DNA of 47,881 nt, taken from positions 1 through 47,881 of the forward strand of contig JASGCE010000002.1 in assembly GCA_030054295.1 (NCBI GenBank), in the 5' to 3' direction. The notes under the pieces were generated by a model. The model was not told where the DNA came from and made no database searches. It saw only the letters and a list, made by a program, of their open reading frames with translations. The stretch is from Minisyncoccota bacterium (GTDB lineage: Bacteria > Pseudomonadota > Alphaproteobacteria > Elsterales > Elsteraceae). A program made the position numbers and the translations under genes. Of the stretch, positions 1 to 8,209 are shown piece after piece (within the stretch, counting starts at the first letter, position 1; every line of letters starts with the position of its first letter).

Positions 1-1781
1 GCCAGGACTCGCGTCGTGGTTTCGCGCAGGTTGGATTGAATCGCCGCATCGATGGGCAGGACTGCATTCTTATCCTCGATAAAGTCGCCGAGGTGCGAAT
101 CCTCCTCGTCGCCAATCGGAGTTTCCAAACTGATCGGCTCCTTGGCAATCTTCAGCACCTTGCGCACCTTGTCGAGCGGCATCATCAGTTTTTCCGACAG
201 TTCTTCGGGAGTCGGTTCGCGGCCGATCTCGTTCAGCATCTGCCGCGAAGTCCGCACCAGTTTATTGATGGTCTCGATCATATGGACGGGAATACGGATC
301 GTCCGCGCCTGATCGGCAATCGAGCGGGTAATGGCCTGGCGAATCCACCAGGTCGCATAGGTCGAGAACTTATAGCCGCGGCGATATTCAAACTTATCGA
401 CCGCCTTCATCAGGCCAATATTGCCCTCCTGAATCAAATCCAAAAACTGCAAGCCGCGGTTGGTGTATTTTTTAGCAATGGAAATAACCAGTCTCAGATT
501 GGCCTCGACCATTTCCTTCTTGGCGCGGGAAGCTTCGCGCTCGCCCTTCTGCACGGTTTGAATGATGCGGTTCAGTTCATTGATCGGCAGATTGGCCTCG
601 GTCGCAATGGCGATGATTTCGGCGCGGATGATCGTCACCTCCCCGCCATAACGGCTGACGAATTTGGCCCATTTGGGCGAAAGGACATTGACCGTCTCCA
701 GCCAGATCGGATCGACCTCGTGGCCAACATATTGCGCGAGGAACTGATCGCGGCTGACCCCAGATGTTTCTGCCATCCGCATGATCTTGCCCTCGAGCTG
801 CATCAGCTTTTTCCCCAGGGCATTGATCTCGGTCACCAGGGCATCGATGCGCAGCGGGTTCAAACGCAGCTTCAAGGTATGGGCGAGTAACTCAGCCCGC
901 GCGGCCTGATATTTCTTTTCGGTCGCCCTGTTCGGCTCCTCCCCCTTGATAATCAAGGCGAGGCGTTTCTTTTGCAGTTTCTCCAGCTGCGAATAGTGTT
1001 CAACAATGGCCGCCATGGTCTCCATCACCTGCGGGCGCAGAGCGATTTCCATCGCCACCAAGGATACTTGATTCTCGTCGCCTTCGCCGCCTTCGCCGCC
1101 TTCGCCATCGCCGCCATCCATATCGCCCAACGATTCATCTTCGATACCGGCCTCGCCCTCGGCCTGTTCGAGGGCCTCCATGGGCAGGGCTGAGGCATCG
1201 CCGCCCGACTGGTTATAACTGGCATCGAGATCGATCACTTCGCGCAGGGCAAAGTCGCCCTTCTCGAGCCCATCATACCAATTGACCAATGTCTGCAGGG
1301 TCGTCGGGCATTCATACATGCCGCGAATCATCATTTCGTGACCGGCCTCGATCCGCTTGGCAATGGCGATTTCGCCCTCGCGACTGAGCAGTTCGACCGA
1401 GCCCATTTCCCGTAGATACATGCGCACCGGATCATCGGTACGACCAACCTCCACCTCCTCGACCGAGGCTCCGCGCGGCTCTGCGGCATCTTCGCTAACC
1501 GCGGTGGTCAAGTCGCCAGCCTCCGCCTCCTCGCTCTCGATCACATTGACCCCGAGTTCCGACAGCATGGCCATGGCATCTTCAATCTGATCGGAACTGA
1601 CCTGATCGGCCGAGAGGGCTAAATTGAGCTCGTCATAGGTGACATAGCCCCGTTCCTTGCCGCGCACCACCAGCCGCTTGACCGTTGCGGCGACACTATC
1701 GACTAAGGGTTCATCAACCTCCTCGGCTCCCGCGGCAGCATTGGCTGTATCTGAAGTTTGTGGCGCGTTTTTTTGAACCAT
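1..1781 (-). CDS. rpoD: RNA polymerase primary sigma factor RpoD (3' end cut by window edge)
   Basis: Housekeeping sigma-70 factor that directs core RNA polymerase to promoters. Reading the minus strand from the ATG at 1781 gives an N-terminal region 1.1, region 1.2 ([22 protein letters not shown]), an acidic Gly/Glu-rich low-complexity insert (around 1085-1135), and the region 2 signature [31 protein letters not shown] split here as [16 protein letters not shown] and [20 protein letters not shown], followed by region 3 ([10 protein letters not shown]). About 593 codons are present; region 4, which contacts the -35 box, lies outside the window. The dnaG gene lies 148 bp upstream in the same direction, the usual dnaG-rpoD macromolecular-synthesis arrangement. 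The identification is very secure. Confidence 0.97.
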   Translation of the reverse strand, partial: MVQKNAPQTSDTANAAAGAEEVDEPLVDSVAATVKRLVVRGKERGYVTYDELNLALSADQVSSDQIEDAMAMLSELGVNVIESEEAEAGDLTTAVSEDAAEPRGASVEEVEVGRTDDPVRMYLREMGSVELLSREGEIAIAKRIEAGHEMMIRGMYECPTTLQTLVNWYDGLEKGDFALREVIDLDASYNQSGGDASALPMEALEQAEGEAGIEDESLGDMDGGDGEGGEGGEGDENQVSLVAMEIALRPQVMETMAAIVEHYSQLEKLQKKRLALIIKGEEPNRATEKKYQAARAELLAHTLKLRLNPLRIDALVTEINALGKKLMQLEGKIMRMAETSGVSRDQFLAQYVGHEVDPIWLETVNVLSPKWAKFVSRYGGEVTIIRAEIIAIATEANLPINELNRIIQTVQKGEREASRAKKEMVEANLRLVISIAKKYTNRGLQFLDLIQEGNIGLMKAVDKFEYRRGYKFSTYATWWIRQAITRSIADQARTIRIPVHMIETINKLVRTSRQMLNEIGREPTPEELSEKLMMPLDKVRKVLKIAKEPISLETPIGDEEDSHLGDFIEDKNAVLPIDAAIQSNLRETTTRVL

Positions 1782-1929
1782 CGGTCTATCCTGTCTGTCC
1801 AGTGGGGTGTAAAGTTCTTAGGTTAAAACCATCAACAATGGCCAGAGTTGCTCGGCCAATCATAACATTAATAATGCCCCAAGAGTCCAGTTCCTGAAGC
1901 CATAATTTGACCTATTCCTTTGAGTCGCG

Positions 1930-3963
1930 CTATTCAATCGAATCATTCTGTTCCGAGCTATCGTGACCTATCTGCTCACCAATCTCGCTGCTCGATTCAT
2001 TTGTTTGACCGTCGAAGGCTGTTTTTTCGTCCGAATAGCTGGCCTTAATCCTATCCCAGGCCTCGCTAATATTCTCGGTATTTGCCGCGGCTGCCCAAAG
2101 ACTTCGTTGTTCGTGATCCTTTGCCATCTGAAGTTCGCTAAAGAGCAGCTTTACAATAGAACGGGCCATATCGATTTCGCGGTTGTCAAAGCGGTTCTCG
2201 CTCCTGCTGGTTATCTGCATGACAAGAAACATGATGGTGTGACTGATGTTCGGCGAAAATATTTGATTAATCAACTCACCCTGATTGCGATCCCGCAGCA
2301 TCATATCCATTTCCTGCACTTCGCATTCTGGTTGCAGGGCGATAATCTCTACTACATTGTGGCGCAGCGAGTCAAGCCTTGAATCGGCGATGATCATATC
2401 CGACAGGGACTCCATATAGGCCGAGGCGAGGGTCGGAAAACGAATCATCAAACCAACCAGCGGCTGATAGAGCAGAGTGACATCCAGTTCCAGTTCGCGC
2501 AAAGACCGATTTGGGCGGTCATGGATAAAGGGAAAGTCCTGAAGCGCAGTCTCTTCCCGTCGCGGCGATCTCCGCCAAGGGTAGCGATCAAAAAAGGCCC
2601 TCTTGTTCCGCGCAATCGGGACATAGCGGTTAAAGGCAATGACCTGACCCATAACCGGGTTCACCTGACCCTGCCGTGGCAATTCGGCCTCGACCAGTTC
2701 GGCAAAGGCGGTTTTGTAATAGCTGCGGATGTCGGGGTTGGTAATGTCGCGCAGCCGCTCGCGCAGTCTTTTTAAAAAATCGGCCTTCTGTTCGGGGGTA
2801 TCGATGGGGGAGGATGTCTTCTCGGCGGAAAAAACTTGAATATAGAGCGGGATGGCCCTCTCAATTCTTTGTTTTAATTCGGTGATTCCGCTCGGGCTGC
2901 GCATCAGATCATCGGGGTCTTGCCCATTGGGCAGGGCGACAAAGCGCAGCGAGCGGCCCGGCTCGATCAGTTCCAGGGCGCGGAAGGCGGCGCGGTTGGC
3001 TGCCCTCTGCCCCGCCGAATCGCCATCAAAACAGAGCAGCGGTTCGGGACTCATCCGCCACAGCAGGCCAAGCTGCTGCTCGGTCAAGGCGGTGCCGAGT
3101 GGGGCTACCGCGCTGTTAAATCCAGCCTGATGGAGGGCTATGACATCGAGATAGCCCTCCACCACCAGGGCTGAGGCATTCTTTGCCCCGGCCCGCGCCA
3201 GATCATAGCCATAGAGCTGATTACCCTTGCTAAACAAGGGGGTATCGGGCGAGTTAAGATATTTTGGCATGTGATCGCCAAGGGCGCGACCACCAAAGGC
3301 AATCACCTCCCCGCGACCATTATGGATGGGGAAAATAATCCGATTGCGAAATCGATCATAGGAGTCCTTGGCGCGGCCCTCCTCCGATGGTGGCACCGCC
3401 AGGCCAGCCTCGATAATTTCGGCCTCGCTAAAACCCTGTTTGAGCAGATGGGATTTAAGCGGTGATCGCTCGCCCCCCGAGGTATCCGGTGCAAAACCCA
3501 ACTTAAAACGAGTCCTCATGGCTTCACTGACACCGCGCTGGGTCAGATAGCCCCGCGCCTGTGCCCCCACCGCCAGGGCCAGCTGAGTCGTAAACCATTT
3601 GGTCGCGGCAACCGTGACCTGTTTTAATCGGTTGAGTTTCTGCGCCTCGCCTTCGCTGCGCGGGTCGGATTTGGGCAGTTCAACCCCGGCTTCGGCGGCC
3701 AGTCGCTCGACCGATTCGGGAAAACTCAAACCCTCGGTATGCATGACAAAGCCGATGACATCGCCATGCGCGCCACAGCCAAAACAGTGATAGAATTCCT
3801 TGTCGTCATTAACAAAAAAGCTAGGGGTCTTTTCGCTGTGGAAGGGGCAGAGTCCCTGATATTGGCGACCCTTTTTGACCAGCTTGACCCGACGCCCAAC
3901 CACAGCCGAAAGGCGCAACCTTTGGCGCAGAGTCGCCAGTAACTCGGGTCCAAAATTAGCCAT
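1930..3963 (-). CDS. dnaG: DNA primase DnaG (host copy)
   Basis: Primase that lays down RNA primers at the replication fork and binds the DnaB helicase. The 677-residue protein starts MANFGPELLATLRQRLR. It has a CHC2 zinc-binding domain with C39, H42, C60 and C63, an RNA-polymerase/Toprim core with VVEGYLDVIALHQAGF and LCFDGDSAGQRAA, and a C-terminal helicase-binding region after a long basic linker (about residues 440-490). It lies between a GatB/YqeY gene and rpoD, all leftward, a common proteobacterial order, so this is the chromosomal primase. A second, shorter DnaG is encoded at 42012..43736 inside the prophage; the two N-termini are nearly identical. Confidence 0.97.
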   Translation of the reverse strand: MANFGPELLATLRQRLRLSAVVGRRVKLVKKGRQYQGLCPFHSEKTPSFFVNDDKEFYHCFGCGAHGDVIGFVMHTEGLSFPESVERLAAEAGVELPKSDPRSEGEAQKLNRLKQVTVAATKWFTTQLALAVGAQARGYLTQRGVSEAMRTRFKLGFAPDTSGGERSPLKSHLLKQGFSEAEIIEAGLAVPPSEEGRAKDSYDRFRNRIIFPIHNGRGEVIAFGGRALGDHMPKYLNSPDTPLFSKGNQLYGYDLARAGAKNASALVVEGYLDVIALHQAGFNSAVAPLGTALTEQQLGLLWRMSPEPLLCFDGDSAGQRAANRAAFRALELIEPGRSLRFVALPNGQDPDDLMRSPSGITELKQRIERAIPLYIQVFSAEKTSSPIDTPEQKADFLKRLRERLRDITNPDIRSYYKTAFAELVEAELPRQGQVNPVMGQVIAFNRYVPIARNKRAFFDRYPWRRSPRREETALQDFPFIHDRPNRSLRELELDVTLLYQPLVGLMIRFPTLASAYMESLSDMIIADSRLDSLRHNVVEIIALQPECEVQEMDMMLRDRNQGELINQIFSPNISHTIMFLVMQITSRSENRFDNREIDMARSIVKLLFSELQMAKDHEQRSLWAAAANTENISEAWDRIKASYSDEKTAFDGQTNESSSEIGEQIGHDSSEQNDSIE

Positions 3964-4011
3964 GGTCTATTCCACCTCGGTGTGGCTATTGCCTAACCCT
4001 TGAGCGGGAGG

Positions 4012-4467
4012 CTAGCCGCCGAGTTTTTGCTTTACCAACTGACCCGCCGCGGCAAAATCCATCTCGCCCGCATAGGATTCTTTCAATTGATTCATGACCT
4101 TGCCCATGTCCTTGATCGATGCTGCCCCAACCGCTGCGCAGGCCCTGTCAACCGCCGCCGCCATGGCCGCCGCATCCATCTGTTGCGGCAGGAACTTCTC
4201 GATCATATCAATCTCTGACTGTTCCTTGGCCACCAGATCATCGCGCTTGCCCTGTTGGTACATAGTGATCGATTCGCGCCGCTGCTTGATCATCGATTGC
4301 AGCATCGACAGAATCTCGGCATCGGGAATCTGGTCGATGCCCCGCGGGCGAGCGTTGATATCCTTGTCTTTTAAGGCCGCCATGATCAAACGAACCGCCG
4401 AAACCGCCGTCTGGTCTCGACTATGCATGGCTGCCTTATAGGTCTCGGTAATTTTGTTTCGTAACAT
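4012..4467 (-). CDS. GatB/YqeY domain-containing protein
   Basis: Small helical protein of 151 residues starting MLRNKITETYKAAMHSRDQ, with the family signature LIMAALKDKDINARPRG and the C-terminal block FLPQQMDAAAMAAAVDRAC ... IKDMGKVMNQLKESYAGEMDFA. YqeY proteins resemble the tail domain of the GatB amidotransferase subunit, which contacts tRNA; the function of the free-standing protein is not settled. It sits 48 bp upstream of dnaG on the same strand, a frequent neighbour in Proteobacteria, and the three genes here may be cotranscribed. The length is typical for the family. Confidence 0.9.
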   Translation of the reverse strand: MLRNKITETYKAAMHSRDQTAVSAVRLIMAALKDKDINARPRGIDQIPDAEILSMLQSMIKQRRESITMYQQGKRDDLVAKEQSEIDMIEKFLPQQMDAAAMAAAVDRACAAVGAASIKDMGKVMNQLKESYAGEMDFAAAGQLVKQKLGG

Positions 4468-4537
4468 GGGTCACCTCGGTATTGGTTTAATTATTTATCT
4501 CTAGCACAGTGAACCAAATTCGACAATGATCGCCATT

Positions 4538-4758
4538 AAGGAAGGTCTGAAAAACTACAAACCTGTCATTCTGAGCTTAGAACAGTCCGAGCTTTAGCTC
4601 GGCTAACTGTTCTTTGCGAAGAATCCAGAAAAACTTAAATCATTGTAATTGCTAAGTTTTCTGGACTCTTCGCTTGTCTTGCTAAAGACTTTGCATTCGC
4701 AAAGTCAAGCGCGACGACGCTCAGAGTGACACAAAAATGTGTTTTTCAGACTTTCCTT
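4538..4758. repeat. 221-bp nested palindromic host repeat (MITE-like)
   Basis: The ends are inverted repeats of 18 bp with one mismatch (AAGGAAGGTCTGAAAAAC against the complement of 4741..4758). Further in, TGTCATTCTGAGC pairs with GCTCAGAGTGACA, and GCGAAGAATCCAGAAAA pairs with TTTTCTGGACTCTTCGC around 4617-4675. The whole segment can therefore fold into one long hairpin. It has no coding capacity and lies downstream of no obvious terminator, between the host YqeY gene's start and the prophage. It is probably a dispersed non-autonomous element; copy number elsewhere cannot be judged from this window. Confidence 0.7.
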
Positions 4759-4801
4759 GAGAATTCCAAATTTTGTTTAAATTTCAATAACTATCCATAT
4801 T

Positions 4802-4948
4802 CGTCATTGCGAGGCTCCTCGCCGCGCCGCAAGGCGCATAAGCGAGGAGGCCGTGGCAATGAACCCGAGTAGCGGTCAATATAATTTATTAAAATCAAAT
4901 AGTTATTGTCAAAAGAAATCTGTCCGCTTCGCGGGCTTGCTGCCACGC
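4802..4948. repeat. Left part of host intergenic repeat interrupted by the prophage
   Basis: It begins CGTCATTGCGAG and contains a hairpin in which CATTGCGAGGCTCCTCGC (from 4804) pairs with GCGAGGAGGCCGTGGCAATG (ending 4862). The expected closing inverted copy, CTCGCAGTGACG, is found across the prophage at 43939..43950 (11 of 12 matching). Joining 4948 to 43901 would restore one element of about 197 bp, so the prophage appears to have inserted into it. Confidence 0.5.
4944..4948. repeat. Left target-site duplication CACGC
   Basis: CACGC directly precedes the TG that begins the prophage at 4949, and the same five bases follow the terminal CA at 43895 (43896..43900). Mu-family transposition generates 5-bp duplications. 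Confidence 0.75.
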
Positions 4949-4996
4949 TGTACCGCGCGGAATTTTTTGGAAAACTCTGAGGAGTTTTTTGGAAAT
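4949..4996. promoter_or_regulatory. Right phage end with tandem transposase-site-like repeats (R1, R2)
   Basis: From the terminal TG at 4949, T6GGAAA occurs at 4963..4973 and again at 4985..4995, a 22-bp period like the abutting R1 and R2 MuA sites of phage Mu. In Mu the conserved CGAAA of R1 lies at about bp 22-26 from the end; here GGAAA lies at bp 21-25. The opposite end at 43895 has TTTTAGAAA at bp 17-25. Site identity is inferred from position and repetition. Confidence 0.65.
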
Positions 4997-5024
4997 CTCT
5001 CCCCCTTTCTGAAATCTGAGCATG

Positions 5025-5864
5025 TTAAGACCGTGGTTTGAGGATTAAAAGCTCGGTGACCATACTGTCACCGCTGTTCTGATTAATCGTGTATCGCGTT
5101 GTGACCTCTTTGATTAACGCCCGACCGGAGTATAGCTCCCTAATCTCCGGGACATCGTTAATCGACAATATCCACTCCCCCTTTAATCCCATCAAGGTTT
5201 CGGCCAAAGCGGCATGATCGGCCTCGGTGAAGAACTGCTCTCCTTTACGGGTGTTGTAGTAATCTTCGCAACCAAAATAGGGCGGGTCGAGATAAAACAG
5301 TGCCGAGGCCGAGTCGTAATAGCGCAAGCAGTCGCGCCAGTCCATATTTTCGATATAAACACCCTTGAGCCGAGAATGAACCGAATCGACCAAAGACATG
5401 AAGCGATCACTGCCCACCTGTTTGCCTCGACCCTTATTAATACCGATCGAGCGCGTATTGGTCTTGGCCGCAAAGCCCATTCTCTGCAAATAGTAAAACC
5501 GAACCGCTCGTTGAATATCCGTCAGGCCAGCCGGATGAAGATCGATGCTGACCTTAAACTCGGTGCGCGAAGTCAAAGAATAGGCAAGTTGCCGCCTAAA
5601 TTCACTCGGGTGGTTTTTAATCACACGGTAGAAATTATAGACCTCGTCGCTGCGGTCATTAATCACCTCGACCTTCGCACGATGTGGGCGAGCCAAGAAT
5701 ATCGAGGCCATGCCCGCAAAAGGCTCGATATAGATATTATGCGGGCGAGATTCAATTTCGGGAACAATCTGGCCCGCCAGCTTCCGCTTGCCGCCAACAT
5801 AGGCGACAAGCGAAGCTAAAGGTTGAACCTGATCAGTTTGATTACTGAGACTGTGATTGACCAT
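5025..5864 (-). CDS. D12-class DNA N6-adenine methyltransferase
   Basis: Dam-type enzyme that transfers a methyl group from S-adenosylmethionine to adenine N6, probably to protect phage DNA from restriction. The 279-residue protein has the SAM motif AYVGGKRKLAGQIV (GGK at 24-26), PFAGMASIF (49-55), INDRSDEVYNFYR, and the catalytic DPPY at 193-196. The ATG at 5864 was chosen because it follows AAGGAAA and overlaps the end of com by 23 nt; an upstream in-frame ATG (5960) lies inside com and has no clear ribosome-binding site. It occupies the place of Mu mom at the right phage end. The target sequence cannot be told from sequence alone; no restriction partner is adjacent. Confidence 0.9.
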   Translation of the reverse strand: MVNHSLSNQTDQVQPLASLVAYVGGKRKLAGQIVPEIESRPHNIYIEPFAGMASIFLARPHRAKVEVINDRSDEVYNFYRVIKNHPSEFRRQLAYSLTSRTEFKVSIDLHPAGLTDIQRAVRFYYLQRMGFAAKTNTRSIGINKGRGKQVGSDRFMSLVDSVHSRLKGVYIENMDWRDCLRYYDSASALFYLDPPYFGCEDYYNTRKGEQFFTEADHAALAETLMGLKGEWILSINDVPEIRELYSGRALIKEVTTRYTINQNSGDSMVTELLILKPRS

Positions 5865-6015
5865 CGAGAATTTCCTTTTGAGTGGAACCTCGAGGGTTTC
5901 GGTGAACGATTGAATTGAGTGATTTACACCTACTACACTTGATCTCGATTGTGCAATCATTTTCTGCAAGACCCAAAAGTTTGTTGCAACTGTAACAACG
6001 AATCGACTCTTTCAT
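5842..6015 (-). CDS. com: Com-like zinc-finger translational regulator
   Basis: A 57-residue protein starting MKESIRCYSCNKLLG, with C7-x2-C10 and C27-x2-C30 (KCSRCKSLN) forming a four-cysteine zinc knuckle. It closely resembles Mu Com (MKSIRCKNCNKLL...), a zinc-binding RNA-binding protein that activates mom translation. The start has AGGGAAT upstream. The gene overlaps the adenine methyltransferase start by 23 nt, as Mu com overlaps mom, so the pair is probably translationally coupled and Com probably controls the methyltransferase. The small size explains why it is easily missed. Confidence 0.88.
   Translation of the reverse strand: MKESIRCYSCNKLLGLAENDCTIEIKCSRCKSLNSIVHRNPRGSTQKEILDGQSQSQ
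5865..5892 (-). promoter_or_regulatory. Hairpin occluding the methyltransferase ribosome-binding site
   Basis: Reading the minus strand, CGAG pairs with CTCG directly before the ATG, and TTCC pairs with GGAA, the core of the ribosome-binding site AAGGAAA, leaving the loop ACTCAAAA. The stem abuts the start codon at 5864. In Mu, Com opens an inhibitory stem-loop at the mom start; the same job is inferred here. The stem is short, with bulges. Confidence 0.5.
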
Positions 6016-6117
6016 TTTTATTCCCTATAAAGAACCGCCCCGCGCGGGGTGGCGGGTGATAAAATCATGCGAGATTGAACCTCGCGGTTTGGGTGTTTCA
6101 GCACCCAAACCCCGCCT
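6016..6117 (-). promoter_or_regulatory. Structured leader of com-methyltransferase unit
   Basis: Three compact dyads lie in 102 nt: a 10-bp stem GGTTTGGGTG/CACCCAAACC (6086..6111, loop 6 nt), an adjacent 5-bp stem GCGAG/CTCGC (6069..6085), and the palindrome CCCCGCGCGGGG (6038..6049). No stem is followed by a U run on the minus strand, so an intrinsic terminator is not well supported. A copy of the late 36-bp dyad seen elsewhere in the phage is absent here. It could separate fibre and com transcription or regulate com. Confidence 0.4.
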
Positions 6118-6465
6118 CTAACTAGGCGGGGAATCTGCTGGCGCGGCGGCGGCTGGTTCAGCGGCGGCGGTGCGGGCGGCGGTCTGGTGGGCGAGCAGAC
6201 GATCTGCTGCCTCGATGTAACCCGCAAATGTCGCATCAGGATAGGCAACGCCTTCGGGGGCTGATTGGCTCATTCCGTTGCTGACGCAGTGAAGCCCCGC
6301 ATCTTCGTCGTAACGGCGGCTGGTTTGACCGGCGGGCAGGCTCGGCAATGCGGTCATGGTCAGGGCGGTGGCGGCGGTGGCAAATTCGGGCTGACTCATC
6401 TGCACGCGGGTCTGGCCGTTAATAATGATTACATAGCCGTCGGGATGGTGGATGAACTGTTTCAT
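6118..6465 (-). CDS. Putative tail-fibre accessory protein
   Basis: A 115-residue protein starting MKQFIHHPDGYVIIINGQTRV and ending in an Ala/Pro-rich tail (AAAEPAAAAPADSPPS). I do not recognise a named domain. It lies 8 bp downstream of the tail-fibre gene in the same operon, where Mu-like phages usually carry a fibre-assembly or fibre-tip gene (Mu gpU position), so a role in fibre assembly is inferred from place only. Confidence 0.6.
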   Translation of the reverse strand: MKQFIHHPDGYVIIINGQTRVQMSQPEFATAATALTMTALPSLPAGQTSRRYDEDAGLHCVSNGMSQSAPEGVAYPDATFAGYIEAADRLLAHQTAARTAAAEPAAAAPADSPPS

Positions 6466-6473
6466 TTTGGCTC

Positions 6474-7679
6474 CTATTCCAAATAACGGATGTAAGCGTT
6501 TTCAAAGGCCGTCGGCTGCATGTTGTTGTGCGATTCTCCGCCTCCGACTGCGATTGCTTGGTTGATGGTATCAATAGCGGATTGGTCAAAACCTGACACA
6601 GTGCCGTTATTACTTGACGCCGCAAGGAATTTTTTTCCCGCGTTTAAATTCATCCAGCCGCGAAGGGCGATTCTCATCGTCGCCTGTTCATCTGATGTCA
6701 GAGTATGTGTCTCCTCCCCCGTTATCTCACCGCGACTGCGGTTGGTGAGACCAGAGCCGCTGCCCGCAGCGGCCAAGACTCGGCCAGCGATTTTGGGCAG
6801 GGGCAGCACGGCATTGCCGGCACTCCACCAGTCGGCGGCGGAACTATGGCCCCTATTGGTATAGGACGAATTACTGGAACCGACATAGAGTTCGTAACCT
6901 GAACCATAAAGGGAAACGAGGCCACGACTGAACAGAGTCATGAACAGGGCGCGGTACTGCGCGCCGGTATAGCCGTTGGTGTTGCTGGTTAGAGTCCAAC
7001 CCGTGCCAGCGGGCCCGATCCAGGATTCATTGAGATTTATCCAACCAGGCGGGGCGGAGTCGCGGGCCATGAATTGGATTTGACCAATCGGGGTTTGATT
7101 TGACCGGTCGCTGACGAACCACTGGCCGGTGGTTGCGCTGGTGGCGATGGCGGTCAGTTCGACAAAATCCCCCGCTCCGGCGAGCCAAAGGTCGGTGCCG
7201 GTTGCGCCAAGAATCGCGTCGGCGGAATTTGCCGATACCTTGACCAGATTATCGTCCACGGTTTTGACGATGCGGTACTTGAGCGGATAGGGCAGATTCC
7301 AAGCCACACTGGCCCGGGGGAGGTTGACAACGGCTTCGCGAGTCGTGGTATCGACGGACAGAATCCCCGGCGGGATTTTATTGGCATCGCTGAAATCAAT
7401 GCCAAAGGTCGCGGCGGTCGCTCCCGCCAGCGGACGGAAGAACTTTTGGCTGGCCCCGGCAAAAATCCGAATCGCGGTGGTAAGCTGGTCGTATTTGGCA
7501 CCATCAAGGTTTTGGCCGGAGGATTCAACCGCGCCCGCCAGTTCTTCTTGCACCGCGTTCCAAATCTCGGGCGAGGTTTCGGTCGGTCGCTCGCCCCGCG
7601 ATGGATCGCCGAGCCTGAAACCATGTTTGCCCGCACCAAAGCGATTCGGGTCTTTGTTCGGTGTGTTGATTCGCTGCAT
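6474..7679 (-). CDS. Tail fibre / receptor-binding protein
   Basis: A 401-residue protein. The N-terminal part (MQRINTPNKDPNRFGAGKHG ... TSPEIWNAVQEELAGAVE) is the baseplate-attachment segment typical of Mu-like and P2-like fibres. The middle is beta-rich and Gly/Ser/Thr-rich. The C-terminus ends in GGGESHNNMQPTAFENAYIRYLE, the collar-type tip motif (SHNNMQP) common to short tail-fibre and microcystin-like collar domains, and GQIQFMARDSAPPGWINLNE is a collar-domain start. It probably contacts the host surface. It follows gp48 with a one-base overlap and precedes the accessory gene. No invertase or second fibre cassette was seen. Confidence 0.85.
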   Translation of the reverse strand: MQRINTPNKDPNRFGAGKHGFRLGDPSRGERPTETSPEIWNAVQEELAGAVESSGQNLDGAKYDQLTTAIRIFAGASQKFFRPLAGATAATFGIDFSDANKIPPGILSVDTTTREAVVNLPRASVAWNLPYPLKYRIVKTVDDNLVKVSANSADAILGATGTDLWLAGAGDFVELTAIATSATTGQWFVSDRSNQTPIGQIQFMARDSAPPGWINLNESWIGPAGTGWTLTSNTNGYTGAQYRALFMTLFSRGLVSLYGSGYELYVGSSNSSYTNRGHSSAADWWSAGNAVLPLPKIAGRVLAAAGSGSGLTNRSRGEITGEETHTLTSDEQATMRIALRGWMNLNAGKKFLAASSNNGTVSGFDQSAIDTINQAIAVGGGESHNNMQPTAFENAYIRYLE

Positions 7680-8209
7680 TAAACCCCTCCGTTATAAATG
7701 AACGATAGATAAACCTGGGCTGCCGCCGCGCCGCGCAGGTTGCTGACCACCGCCATCGCTTGTGGGTCATTTGCCGCCCAGGGCAGAGTCACGACCAGCA
7801 CCAATGGCCAGGGCCAGGCGTTAATCGGCACATTGCAGGGGCTGGTGCAGTCTGCCCATTGGCAATCGACCACGGTGATTCGCGGGTCGAACTTCGCCGC
7901 GAGGGTACGGTAATCATCGAGAGTCTGGAGGTAATTACCGCCCAGTTTAATCAGCACCGCGGCCCGCCGTGCTGCGACAGAACCGCCGCCGCTCAATTCA
8001 AGCTGCCGTTCCCAGTCCTCGAGCCAGTCGGTGGCCGAATCGGGCATATATTGGTCGAGCAGACTCTCGATCAAGGCGTTAATTCGCGCCATTCCCGCCA
8101 ACAATCCCACCAGAAGCTTTTGGAATCGGCTGGCGGGATCGCGCGGCAGGGCGGTGCCGGCGGGCAGTAACTGGTTTGCCGATTTGATCAGATCAAGGGG
8201 CGCGATCAT
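7679..8209 (-). CDS. Mu gp48-like baseplate protein (DUF2313/YmfQ)
   Basis: A 176-residue protein starting MIAPLDLIKSANQLLPAGTALPRDPASRFQ, with the family features of an N-terminal helical section (LIESLLDQYMPDSATDWLEDWERQLEL) and a C-terminal part with CQWADCTSPCNVPIN. Proteins of this family form part of the contractile-tail baseplate wedge next to gp47. It overlaps the gp47 gene by 4 nt and the fibre start by 1 nt, so translation is coupled. Length matches the family. Confidence 0.85.
   Translation of the reverse strand: MIAPLDLIKSANQLLPAGTALPRDPASRFQKLLVGLLAGMARINALIESLLDQYMPDSATDWLEDWERQLELSGGGSVAARRAAVLIKLGGNYLQTLDDYRTLAAKFDPRITVVDCQWADCTSPCNVPINAWPWPLVLVVTLPWAANDPQAMAVVSNLRGAAAAQVYLSFIYNGGV

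Noticed and set aside
36-890. Long plus-strand ORF opposite rpoD
   Set aside because: It is the antisense of conserved RpoD coding sequence and has no recognisable protein motif; many similar GC-driven shadow frames occur opposite the phage genes.
4853-5041. Short plus-strand ORF across the phage end
   Set aside because: It spans the host-phage junction and the transposase-site repeats, and has no ribosome-binding site or family features.
6086-6111. Hairpin before com as a definite terminator
   Set aside because: The stem is good but no U run follows on the minus strand; it was kept only as part of a structured leader.
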